Positions 16,186 through 22,096 of a stretch of 22,096 nucleotides of DNA are shown here, piece by piece. The notes below the pieces were generated by a model. That model was not told the origin of the DNA and did not search any database. It worked only from the letters and a program-made list of their open reading frames with translations. The translations under genes were made by a program, and so were the position numbers. Position 1 is the stretch's first letter. Each line of letters opens with the position of its first letter. Origin of the DNA: JBAZKK01 sp964456925 (GTDB taxonomy: Bacteria; Omnitrophota; Gorgyraeia; Gygaellales; Profunditerraquicolaceae); NCBI GenBank assembly GCA_964456925.1, contig CAYWCX010000017.1, forward strand, positions 1 to 22,096, written 5' to 3'.

Positions 16186-16971
16186 ATGCCTAAAATAGTA
16201 AAGAAAAAAGGCGAAACCGATTTTATAAAATTCCTGGGTACTGCCGGGGCGCGTTTTGTGATGATAAAACAACTGCGTGCGTCCGGCGGGCTCTGGGTGT
16301 CGGTGGGAGGGACTAATGTTTTAATCGACCCCGGCCCGGGGAGCATCGTACGCTGCTCTGCCAGCAGGCCCAAATTAGACCCTTCGCAGTTAGACGGGAT
16401 AATTCTCACCCATCGCCACCTCGACCACGCCGGCGATATCAATGTGATGATTGAGGCAATGACGGAAGGAGGGTTTAAGAAAAAAGGGACGCTCTTTTGC
16501 CCGCAGGACGCCGTTGCCGAAGATAGTGCAATCTTTAAATACGCGATAGGCTTTCCGGAAAAGGTTGAAGTATTGAAGCCGCTGGATAATTACCGGGTGG
16601 GAAATTTTGAGTTCCGTACCTCAATGCAGCACATTCATTCTGTCCAGACCTACGGCTTAAAGTTCAGCATTAAAAATACCGTCGTTTCCATCCTTTGTGA
16701 TACGCGTTATTTTCCGGAGTTAAAGGATTTTTATCAAAGTGACATTTTGATTATCGGGGTGGTATTTTACGAGCCGCGTCCGGGCATTGACCATCTAAGC
16801 CTGGCTGATGCCGAGACCCTGATAGGTCAGATTAAGCCCAAAAAAGCCATCCTTACCCATTTTGGCATGACAATGCTTAAGGCCAAGCCGCATATCCAGG
16901 CTGGAATTGTATCCAGGAAGCTCGGTATCGAAGTCGAGGCAGCCTACGACGGCATGACCCTGGAGTTTTAA
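16186..16971 (+). CDS. metallo-beta-lactamase-fold hydrolase
   Basis: This 261-residue cytoplasmic protein is of the MBL superfamily. The metal-binding motif HxHxDH is THRHLDH, with H76, H78, D80 and H81. The strand VLIDPGPGS precedes it. Later ligands are probably in MQHIHS, CDTRYF and LTHFGM. The overall layout resembles ribonuclease Z/PhnP-like members, but without a clear RNase Z exosite, so the substrate cannot be named. It starts 58 bases after the NYN gene, past the CTAGTAA repeats, with AGGG or GAGAG as a weak ribosome binding site. A promoter for the next gene begins 20 bases after its stop, so it closes this operon. No hairpin terminator was seen after it. Confidence 0.88.
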   Translation: MPKIVKKKGETDFIKFLGTAGARFVMIKQLRASGGLWVSVGGTNVLIDPGPGSIVRCSASRPKLDPSQLDGIILTHRHLDHAGDINVMIEAMTEGGFKKKGTLFCPQDAVAEDSAIFKYAIGFPEKVEVLKPLDNYRVGNFEFRTSMQHIHSVQTYGLKFSIKNTVVSILCDTRYFPELKDFYQSDILIIGVVFYEPRPGIDHLSLADAETLIGQIKPKKAILTHFGMTMLKAKPHIQAGIVSRKLGIEVEAAYDGMTLEF

Positions 16972-16991
16972 GGTTTTTGTGTATTTTATCC

Positions 16992-17020
16992 TTGACATAA
17001 CCCGATAATTATGATAGTGT
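16992..17020 (+). promoter_or_regulatory. promoter for the CmpX-like gene
   Basis: A perfect TTGACA (16992-16997) is followed after 17 bases by TAGTGT (17015-17020). TATGAT at 17010-17015 is a better hexamer but too close. The region is AT-rich, non-coding, and 40 to 70 bases before a very strong ribosome binding site, so a promoter here is likely even if the exact -10 is uncertain. Confidence 0.5.
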
Positions 17021-17046
17021 TATAAAAATAGTTTTCAAACTAACAA

Positions 17047-17056
17047 AAGGAGGTGA
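17047..17056 (+). promoter_or_regulatory. near-perfect Shine-Dalgarno of the CmpX-like gene
   Basis: AAGGAGGTGA matches the 16S rRNA 3' end over ten bases. Its GGAGG core lies 7 bases before ATG 17061. It is the strongest ribosome binding site seen in the window and predicts high expression. Confidence 0.85.
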
Positions 17057-17060
17057 AGCA

Positions 17061-17723
17061 ATGGAATTGTTTATGCCCCAGAGGGAATTGTTGCTGCGCA
17101 GCTGGGATTTTTTCCTGAAGCTTCTCGCCGCCATAGTTGTTTTTGTCATCGGCTGGTTGGTGGCAAAGTTGCTTAAAATGGTAATAGTAAAGGTCTTGAA
17201 GGCAGTAAAACTCGATGCTATTGCCGAGCAACTCAAGATTGCGGATTTCTTGTCCAAGGGCGGGGTAAAATATACCCTTTCCGAGATTATCGGGGTGGTA
17301 ATTTACTGGATCCTGATGCTGGGGGTGCTTATTTCTTCATTGAACATACTTGAGCTTACCGGCATATCAGACCTATTGGACAGGATATTGCTTTATGTGC
17401 CCAGCGTCATCGGCGCACTGATCATCCTTGTCGTGGGTATCTTCATTGCCAGCTTCGTTGCTTCCGTCGTACGCACCGCCGCAGTTAATGCCGGATTAGC
17501 CCAATCGGACATCTTAAGCAAGTTAGCACAGGCGGTAATAATTGTTTTTACCATCGTGATTGCCCTGGACGAATTAAGGATCGGCGCGATTCTGGTTTCA
17601 GCGATGAATATCGTTCTTGGCACTATCGGGTTGGGCCTGGCGCTGGCGTTCGGCTTAGGCTGCAAGGATATCGCGGCAAAATTTGTCTCCGAGCTGGTCG
17701 ATAAGTTTAAATCAAAAAGATAA
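17061..17723 (+). CDS. CmpX-type membrane protein with mechanosensitive-channel TM helix repeats
   Basis: This 220-residue integral membrane protein has about four to five hydrophobic segments (near residues 17-40, 72-97, 110-135, 148-170 and 178-200). The amphipathic, glycine-containing helices resemble the TM_helix repeat family (PF05552) found in CmpX and related MscS-associated proteins. The soluble MscS beta domain that normally follows is absent; the protein ends in a short basic tail soon after the last helix. It is transcribed alone: its own promoter lies upstream and a strong terminator begins 28 bases after the stop. A role in osmotic or envelope stress is plausible from the family but unproven. 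Confidence 0.85.
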   Translation: MELFMPQRELLLRSWDFFLKLLAAIVVFVIGWLVAKLLKMVIVKVLKAVKLDAIAEQLKIADFLSKGGVKYTLSEIIGVVIYWILMLGVLISSLNILELTGISDLLDRILLYVPSVIGALIILVVGIFIASFVASVVRTAAVNAGLAQSDILSKLAQAVIIVFTIVIALDELRIGAILVSAMNIVLGTIGLGLALAFGLGCKDIAAKFVSELVDKFKSKR

Positions 17724-17751
17724 AAGTTACGCAGTTTGCGTTAAGCAAGAT

Positions 17752-17790
17752 TAAATAACCCCGCACCTGTAAAATGTGCGGGGTTATTTA
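17752..17790 (+). terminator. strong intrinsic terminator, probably bidirectional
   Basis: A perfect 15-base-pair stem pairs 17752-17766 with 17776-17790 around a 9-base loop. The GC-rich core CCCCGCAC/GTGCGGGG is flanked by AAATAA and TTATTT, giving an A-tract on one side and a T-rich tract on the other. It ends the CmpX-like transcript. The symmetry would also stop transcription arriving from the right. Confidence 0.9.
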
Positions 17791-17822
17791 TTGCCATAAA
17801 TATATGCCAGGGGAGCTTTCGA

Positions 17823-19442
17823 ATGGATAAAAAAGAGGGGTATTTATTATTTTTGATTTTACTTTGCGCCTTTATCATAAGGATACCCCAGCTTAATTTT
17901 CCCTCCATCGGGTATCATAATACCAAGGAAAACGAGTATATCAGTATGGCCAAAAATATGGCGGCGAGCAAAGACTTTATTTCCAGGGAGGTATATTTTG
18001 AAAATGCCTTTAGCGATAAAAAGGACTTTGGTTTATACCCCCAAGTCCCCTTCGTGGCCTATCAGATCCTCCTGGGGTATAAGTTATTCGGCGATAACCT
18101 CTGGTTTGCCCGTTTGATAAATATCATCCTTATGCTTTTATCCATCCTTGCTGTTTTCTGTTTGACTAACATTTTTATTAAGGAACGCATCTATGCCATA
18201 ATGGCCGTCGCCTTATTAAGCGTTCTTCCCCTGGGGGTATATTTTTCCAGAAATCTTCAACCGGAAAGCGGCGCTTTTTTGTTTATGACCTTGGGGAATT
18301 TATTGTTCATTAGATTTATAGAGGGGTTTAAGCGTAAATACTTACTCGTTGCGGCATTCTGTATTTTTATGACCGCAGGGTACAAGATTAGTTTTTTGTT
18401 CGGCTTCATCCCCTTATTATTTGTTTTCTCCTATCGTAAATATGTCCTGGGGAAAAAAATAAAAACTTTGGTCGAAGATATATTTTTGCTGGTCCTGCCC
18501 CTTTTGTTGTTAATCGTATATTATATCGCTGTCGGCCAATGGTCTTTTTCGGTTTCCTGGAAGGGGAGGGTAAATCCTCTTAGCGTATTCACGGCCGCAT
18601 ATTGGAAACAATACGGCCCGATTATCTGGCATTACGCAAAGAATGAAAACTTTACCCTGCCTTTCCTACTTTTATTCATGGGCGGAGTAATAAAGTCGTG
18701 GCTGAATTATAAAAAAGATGCGGGTTTATTTGCCCGTTATCTTAGGGGCTGGAGCTTGATTATCGCGCCCTATTTTATGTTTTTCTCCGATTACCTTAAC
18801 CAGCATAATTATTACCAGATGCCCTTCCTGGGCTTTGTAGGTTTAAGTATCGTATATTGTATACGTGAATTGAGTATCTCTTTCGGTAATTATTTTAAAC
18901 GGCCGGTTAAACAGTCCCATGTTGCGGCAGTTATCTTCGGGATGGCGTTGCTTATTTCCGTTCCCGGATTAAAAAAAAGCATCAACAGCCACTTTGCGGT
19001 AATTTATCCGGGAGGAGATGAAATAGGTAAATTACTCAAAGATATTACCGCCGAGGAAGAGAGGTTATTCATTTATACTTTTGCGCAAGGATACGCTCCC
19101 TGCGTGTATGCGCAGAGGAAATGCGGCTGGTGTAATTCGCCGGATGAATTAAAAATTAACGAGCGGAAATTCGGTATAAAATATATTGTCATTTACCCTT
19201 ATTATTATCTCTATAACCTTAATGACAATATTAAGCGCTATATAAGCGAGAGGTATCATATAAAACTGATGGGCCTGGTTCCCGGAAACGGAAGGTTGGT
19301 ACCGACCATCATGCTTCTGGAAAAAGGCGGCAGTCTCAACATCCAAAAGTTTTTTAATAATACCAAAAATATTAAATTACAGAAGGTATATCATACCGTT
19401 GCCGGCGCGGTTCCGTTTTACATCTTGAAAGCCGAGAACTAG
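17823..19442 (+). CDS. GT39/ArnT-like membrane glycosyltransferase
   Basis: This 539-residue protein has around ten hydrophobic helices. The layout is typical of the PMT_2/ArnT group: a first helix, then a long extracytoplasmic loop with acidic residues (YHNTKENEY near residue 40) and PQVPFVAYQIL. Next come RLINIILMLLSIL and YFSRNLQPES, the latter at the usual RxxxPE-like position. Such enzymes transfer sugars from polyprenyl-phosphate donors to lipids, glycans or proteins on the outer face of the inner membrane. The donor and acceptor cannot be told. ATG 17823 has GGGGAG about 7 bases upstream. It lies just beyond the strong terminator and is followed 24 bases later by a methyltransferase gene. 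Codon use is visibly more AT-rich than in the central operon. Confidence 0.85.
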   Translation: MDKKEGYLLFLILLCAFIIRIPQLNFPSIGYHNTKENEYISMAKNMAASKDFISREVYFENAFSDKKDFGLYPQVPFVAYQILLGYKLFGDNLWFARLINIILMLLSILAVFCLTNIFIKERIYAIMAVALLSVLPLGVYFSRNLQPESGAFLFMTLGNLLFIRFIEGFKRKYLLVAAFCIFMTAGYKISFLFGFIPLLFVFSYRKYVLGKKIKTLVEDIFLLVLPLLLLIVYYIAVGQWSFSVSWKGRVNPLSVFTAAYWKQYGPIIWHYAKNENFTLPFLLLFMGGVIKSWLNYKKDAGLFARYLRGWSLIIAPYFMFFSDYLNQHNYYQMPFLGFVGLSIVYCIRELSISFGNYFKRPVKQSHVAAVIFGMALLISVPGLKKSINSHFAVIYPGGDEIGKLLKDITAEEERLFIYTFAQGYAPCVYAQRKCGWCNSPDELKINERKFGIKYIVIYPYYYLYNLNDNIKRYISERYHIKLMGLVPGNGRLVPTIMLLEKGGSLNIQKFFNNTKNIKLQKVYHTVAGAVPFYILKAEN

Positions 19443-19466
19443 TGGGGGCGGCGGGCATAATCGCAG

Positions 19467-20318
19467 ATGGCTAAGAATTGTGTTTTGTGCAAAGGGTCAG
19501 GAAATAAAGTCGTTTTTCGGGAATTTGATACCGCCATTTTAAAATGCACTAATTGCGGCCATGTTTTTTCTTCTTACGGCCGCGCCCCGGACTATGACGG
19601 TTATTTCGGCTACGCCCCCGTCGAGGAATCGGCGGATCTCTTTTGGCCGGACGAAGCCCATAAGGTAATGTACGACGATTTCTGCCGAAGATTTATCGTT
19701 GGTAGAAACGGCAGGTTATTGGATGCCGGTTGCGGGCTAGGATTTTTTCTTAAAAGGATGTCTGATTTCAGGCAATGGGAGGCCTCCGGCTGCGAAATTT
19801 CACAGGCGGCAGTAGATTTTGCTAAGGATGTATTGGGGTTACGGAATGTATTTTCGGGCAAGGCCGAAGACTTAGATTTTAGAAATAACAGCTTCGACAT
19901 CATTACCCTTTGGGATGTAATAGAGCACATTTCTGACCCGGCGCCGTTATTGTCGCACCTGCGGACCCTCTTGAAGAATGACGGGGTCCTGTTCATCCAT
20001 ACCCCGAATATAGAAGTTGCGCTGCCGGTTGCCAGGTTGACAAAGTTGCTCTTCGGCATGAAGGCAAACCTCCATTACCTGGAAGCAAAAGACCACCTGA
20101 ATTTATATTCCGTGCGAACGATTTCTGCGCTTCTTTACAACAGCGGCTTTCATAGCGTAGAATTTATCCATCTGCGGCCAATACAGAGCGTCGCGGGCAG
20201 CAGGTCCCGGCTGCTAAAATTTGTAAAAAATCTCTGGTTCTATTTATCGGTTATTTTATTCAAATTATCTTTCGGTCGCATTAACCTTGACAATCTTTTC
20301 GTGGTCGCGAGAAAATAA
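19467..20318 (+). CDS. class I SAM-dependent methyltransferase with N-terminal zinc ribbon
   Basis: This 283-residue protein begins with a CxxC...CxxC zinc ribbon (C5, C8, C27, C30). A Rossmann-type methyltransferase domain follows, with motif I LDAGCGLG (about 85-92), DIITLWDVIEHI as the post-motif acidic region, and FIHTPN. The architecture matches Methyltransf_23 proteins common in surface polysaccharide clusters, where they methylate sugars or act in nucleotide-sugar pathways. The substrate is unknown. The ribosome binding site is weak, and the gene lies 24 bases behind the glycosyltransferase, so joint transcription is likely. It is the last chromosomal-type gene before the gene-free stretch; its stop codon lies inside a small hairpin (20313-20339). 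Confidence 0.9.
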   Translation: MAKNCVLCKGSGNKVVFREFDTAILKCTNCGHVFSSYGRAPDYDGYFGYAPVEESADLFWPDEAHKVMYDDFCRRFIVGRNGRLLDAGCGLGFFLKRMSDFRQWEASGCEISQAAVDFAKDVLGLRNVFSGKAEDLDFRNNSFDIITLWDVIEHISDPAPLLSHLRTLLKNDGVLFIHTPNIEVALPVARLTKLLFGMKANLHYLEAKDHLNLYSVRTISALLYNSGFHSVEFIHLRPIQSVAGSRSRLLKFVKNLWFYLSVILFKLSFGRINLDNLFVVARK

Positions 20319-20339
20319 CTTATGTCAAAGAAGTTATTT
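20313..20339 (+). other. AT-rich inverted repeat over the methyltransferase stop
   Basis: AAATAACTT (20313-20321) and AAGTTATTT (20331-20339) are perfectly complementary with a 9-base loop. It includes the stop codon. There is no T tract after it, so it is at best a weak terminator or an mRNA 3'-end-stabilising hairpin. Confidence 0.4.
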
Positions 20340-20340
20340 A

Positions 20341-20520
20341 TAAAAACTTTCGGCTGACGAATGGGTCCAGTCCTACAGGACGACGTTACGCTTTCTCAAA
20401 GGGCTTTTTCAGTATGAGGCGTCCCGTAGCACTAAGATAAAGCAAACCGAAGGTAGCAGTGCTACTACACTTCTCGAAAGCAAAGATAGCTTTTAGCTAT
20501 CTTTTTATTTCGAGGGTGTA
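20341..20520 (+). ncRNA. candidate structured RNA or leader ending in an intrinsic terminator
   Basis: This non-coding 180-base stretch is dense in complementary segments. GTCC/GGAC forms a 4-base-pair hairpin at 20370-20381. GGACG 20378-20382 can instead pair with CGTCC 20420-20424. GTAGCACT 20426-20433 can pair with AGTGCTAC 20458-20465, but the latter can also form a local GTAGC-AGT-GCTAC hairpin. A 55-base imperfect hairpin spans 20466-20520: TACAC/GTGTA, CTCGAAA/TTTCGAG and a perfect 10-base-pair AAAGATAGCT/AGCTATCTTT with loop TTT, followed by a T-rich run. CTTTCGG near 20348 may close the whole with CCGAAGG near 20447. It matches no RNA family I can name with confidence. Whether it is transcribed alone, is an attenuator, or is a DNA-level element such as an end or oriT is open. 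Confidence 0.35.
20482..20510 (+). terminator. hairpin-plus-T terminator inside the structured stretch
   Basis: AAAGATAGCT (20482-20491), loop TTT, then AGCTATCTTT (20495-20504) form a perfect 10-base-pair stem running into TTTTTATTT. The stem is AT-rich, so the strength is moderate. It is nested in the longer CTCGAAA/TTTCGAG and TACAC/GTGTA arms. Confidence 0.5.
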
Positions 20521-20526
20521 AATGAT

Positions 20527-20555
20527 TTTAGACTCAAATACAAGTTTTGTATTAG
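20527..20555 (+). promoter_or_regulatory. possible promoter with overlapping operator for the XRE gene
   Basis: TTTAGA (20527-20532) and TATTAG (20550-20555) are 17 bases apart. A perfect inverted repeat AATACAA-GTT-TTGTATT (20537-20553) fills the spacer and overlaps the -10. That geometry fits autorepression by the XRE-family protein encoded just downstream. Each hexamer matches consensus at only four of six bases. Confidence 0.35.
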
Positions 20556-20578
20556 CAAAATATAGAAAGGAACCATAC

Positions 20579-20610
20579 TATCCTCAGGTCCTAAAGCCTG
20601 GGGATTTTTT
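20579..20610 (+). terminator. intrinsic terminator or attenuator directly before the XRE start
   Basis: ATCCTCAGG (20580-20588) pairs with CCTGGGGAT (20597-20605) with one G-T wobble and an 8-base loop, followed by a run of six T (20605-20610). It ends 8 bases before ATG 20619. It either stops upstream transcription or acts as an attenuator in the XRE leader. Confidence 0.65.
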
Positions 20611-20618
20611 GTTTTCAT

Positions 20619-21032
20619 ATGCGTAGAAAAGCAAAGAATCATACTCCTACCCCTATGGGTAAATTTTTGAGGAAGCTAAGGGAGAAAAAAAGAGTTACAC
20701 TTAGAAAAGTGGGGGAGGCAACGGGCCTATCCCATGTCTATATCTCACAACTTGAGACAGGCGCACGCAGAAAACTTCCTACCCCTGAGAAACTAAAGCC
20801 ATTGGCTCATTATTCCAATGTAACGATGAAAGAACTGCTTGAAAAGGCTGGATACGTCGGCTCAACTGAAATTATAGAGACATTTGAACAGAGGGTTAAT
20901 AAAGCCTTTCTGCATGCTATCAACGACCCTCGGCTTAAATACGGCACCCGTATCAGGAAGGAACTCGACCTTAATACAAAACGTTTCATCATCGCGGTCT
21001 ATGAAAAGTTTGCAGGAAGGAAATTGTTATGA
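20619..21032 (+). CDS. XRE-family helix-turn-helix regulator
   Basis: This 137-residue protein has an N-terminal Cro/C1-type HTH at about residues 15-70 (FLRKLREKKRVTLRKVGEAT, then SHVYISQLETG). A C-terminal region ends in NTKRFIIAVYEKFAGRKLL. The C-terminus has no recognisable peptidase or ligand domain. No Shine-Dalgarno precedes ATG 20619: the upstream bases are the T-run of a terminator. The next ATG (20655) lacks one too, so the start is uncertain and expression may be low or conditional. The TGA overlaps a 12-codon ORF, and a TraG_N-like gene follows at 21064. It is therefore a likely regulator of conjugation genes, perhaps autoregulated through the palindrome at 20537-20553. Confidence 0.85.
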   Translation: MRRKAKNHTPTPMGKFLRKLREKKRVTLRKVGEATGLSHVYISQLETGARRKLPTPEKLKPLAHYSNVTMKELLEKAGYVGSTEIIETFEQRVNKAFLHAINDPRLKYGTRIRKELDLNTKRFIIAVYEKFAGRKLL

Positions 21033-21067
21033 ATAAGACAGCTATAGTCAACAAGAGTGGAAGATGA
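21029..21067 (+). CDS. possible 12-codon coupling ORF or leader peptide
   Basis: ATG 21029 overlaps the XRE stop by 4 bases and reads MNKTAIVNKSGR before TGA 21065-21067. That stop overlaps the next gene's ATG (21064) by 4 bases. AAGGA at 21017-21021 sits 7 bases before ATG 21029, a better ribosome binding site than either neighbour has. The ORF may simply carry ribosomes from the XRE gene to the conjugation gene. It is too short to prove by sequence. Confidence 0.35.
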   Translation: MNKTAIVNKSGR

Positions 21068-22096
21068 TTCCTACAGGCATATCGCCCACAGAAGCAGCGT
21101 TTGAGGTTATTGGCTTGGTTAACGCCAAGTCAATAATAGATTTCCTGTTTTTTGAGACCAGGATAGGCCTGGCAGTCTTTCTCATAGGTCTTTTGACTGC
21201 CTTATGGAGATCTGCCCGGGAAACAGACTTTTCGGTTCTCTGGAGCTATCTGTTTATGTTTTGCATCATTCTCTTTATCTTTATTAAGCCCATGGCAAGC
21301 CTGGAAAACGCCACTTCTACCATGGAAAACGCCGGCTGGAAAGGTACCACAACCCAGGAAGCCTTAAAAGAGGCCTTTATTGACTCTAGTAAAGCAAGAG
21401 CTGGCTCTTTAGGCCTTGTTTTCATAAGCCAGGGCTACAATGCCATTGTCTATGGCACCATAAGCGCAATTACCAAGGTTACCCAGCAGAAGGATTTTAA
21501 CTATCTTAACAACCCGTTTATCGTAAATAAGGTGTCCTTATATCTACAGAATTTTACTGCTGAAGGCGTTAAAAAAGACAACGCTTTAAAGAAAGATCTG
21601 GAGGATTTCCTTAAGAACGACTATCCCCAAACCTTAGGCAGGATGCTGAATAACAAAAAGGTTCCGGAAAGCATAGCCAAGAAGTGGTGGCCAGGGGATG
21701 AAGAGGTAATAATGAATTACGATTTAGAGCAAAGGAAGCGCTGGGAAGCTTTGGATTTAAGGCTGGATGATTATATCAAAAAAGACCTTGATAAACTGGG
21801 CCCTAGCAACCCCCTGGATAAACTGTTCGTAAGTAATAAGGCAATAAAGATAAAAATCCTTGCCGGAGCAATGGAACATACTGCCACAGAAATAGTCAAT
21901 AACCTTACCGGCTATGGCATAGCGCCGCAAGCTACGCGCTGGAGCTGGGCAACCAAGAAGACTGCTGGTTTAGTTGCTTATGTTGGCTCATTTATTGGCC
22001 AGCTTTTTACCACTACTCTGGCTGAATTTATGATTAAGGCCCTGCCTTATTTACAGGGCTATGCAGTAATGATTATTTACAGCCTGTTTCCCTTTA
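21064..22096 (+). CDS. TraG_N-like conjugal transfer membrane protein (partial, runs off the window)
   Basis: An open frame from ATG 21064 continues without a stop for 344 codons to the window edge. It starts MIPTGISPTEAAFEVIG. There are hydrophobic segments at about residues 28-48 and 60-78, then a long soluble, Lys/Asp-rich region. A second hydrophobic block begins near residue 300 and includes KALPYLQGYAVMIIYSLFPF at the very edge. Membrane pairs at both ends of a soluble domain and the PYLQGYA-MIIY segment resemble the N-terminal region of F-type TraG and its ICE counterparts, which stabilise mating pairs in type IV secretion. Recognition rests on pattern and memory, so another VirB6/TrbL-like channel protein is possible. 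ATG 21064 overlaps the 12-codon ORF stop; GTGGAAG is a weak ribosome binding site. Confidence 0.65.
   Translation, partial: MIPTGISPTEAAFEVIGLVNAKSIIDFLFFETRIGLAVFLIGLLTALWRSARETDFSVLWSYLFMFCIILFIFIKPMASLENATSTMENAGWKGTTTQEALKEAFIDSSKARAGSLGLVFISQGYNAIVYGTISAITKVTQQKDFNYLNNPFIVNKVSLYLQNFTAEGVKKDNALKKDLEDFLKNDYPQTLGRMLNNKKVPESIAKKWWPGDEEVIMNYDLEQRKRWEALDLRLDDYIKKDLDKLGPSNPLDKLFVSNKAIKIKILAGAMEHTATEIVNNLTGYGIAPQATRWSWATKKTAGLVAYVGSFIGQLFTTTLAEFMIKALPYLQGYAVMIIYSLFPF

Noticed and set aside
20287..20292. Perfect TTGACA near the end of the methyltransferase gene as promoter of the structured element
   Set aside because: It encodes conserved residues in the gene and there is no acceptable -10 hexamer at 16-18 bases.
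20354..20381. Hammerhead-like core: CTGACGA followed by a GTCC-TACA-GGAC hairpin
   Set aside because: CUGANGA is matched, but stem II does not directly follow it and the required GAAA after the hairpin is GACG. No stem I/III closing pair with a cleavage-site triplet was found.
20441..20490. Resemblance to a c-di-GMP-I (GEMM) riboswitch: GCAAACC, CGAAAG, GCAAAG in order
   Set aside because: The paired segments do not reproduce the GEMM three-way junction, and the conserved GGGACGCAAAGCC region and second arm are missing.
1..22096. CRISPR array, tRNA/rRNA genes, insertion sequence or transposase
   Set aside because: No regularly spaced repeats, no cloverleaf-like sequence, no rRNA segments and no transposase-like ORF were seen on either strand by reading.

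Overview
The window is a bacterial chromosomal segment in which every convincing gene reads on the + strand. It carries about 20 kb of tightly packed housekeeping and metabolic genes, followed by what looks like the edge of a conjugative element. Nothing here fixes the taxon: there is no rRNA or tRNA. Thioredoxin/thioredoxin reductase, phosphotransacetylase/acetate kinase and GTP-dependent PEPCK suit an anaerobic or fermentative life. Exported and envelope proteins and the overall style recall uncultured Gram-negative lineages such as Omnitrophota. That placement is an inference from memory, not a demonstrated assignment.

Region 1 (1-4987). The last 23 codons of an unidentified gene are followed by a good sigma70-type promoter and a three-gene MoxR / DUF58 / membrane-protein operon. 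The third gene sits where a TgpA-type transglutaminase is usually found. Its membrane N-terminus and DUF4129-like C-terminus are present, but the transglutaminase core is absent. A helical region and two Big2-like Ig domains fill the space between them.

Region 2 (4995-9143). Thioredoxin is followed by an acetate/ATP module: a stand-alone AAA_26+DRTGG protein, the catalytic Pta and a compact AckA. Together the first two equal one long Pta split in two. A DJ-1/PfpI protein with an N-terminal signal-like sequence overlaps the end of ackA.

Region 3 (9172-16971). This is a close-packed run with many stop/start overlaps: panD, def, a small Cys-rich DUF6485 protein, lipA, trxB, pckG, purC, an LPG_synthase_TM flippase-like protein, a NYN/YacP nuclease-like protein and a metallo-beta-lactamase-fold hydrolase. 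It combines cofactor synthesis, redox control, gluconeogenesis and purine synthesis. Three copies of a CTAGTAA heptamer lie between the last two genes.

Region 4 (16992-20318). A CmpX-type membrane protein has its own promoter, a near-perfect ribosome binding site and a strong symmetric terminator. Two surface-polymer genes follow: a GT39-type glycosyltransferase and a zinc-ribbon methyltransferase.

Region 5 (20319-22096). A 300-base gene-free stretch is rich in inverted repeats, including a structured, terminator-ended candidate RNA, a candidate operator/promoter and a second terminator just before a start codon. It leads into an XRE-family regulator, a possible 12-codon coupling ORF, and the open 5' part of a TraG_N-like conjugation protein that runs off the window. 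The left edge of an integrative conjugative element probably lies in or near this stretch.
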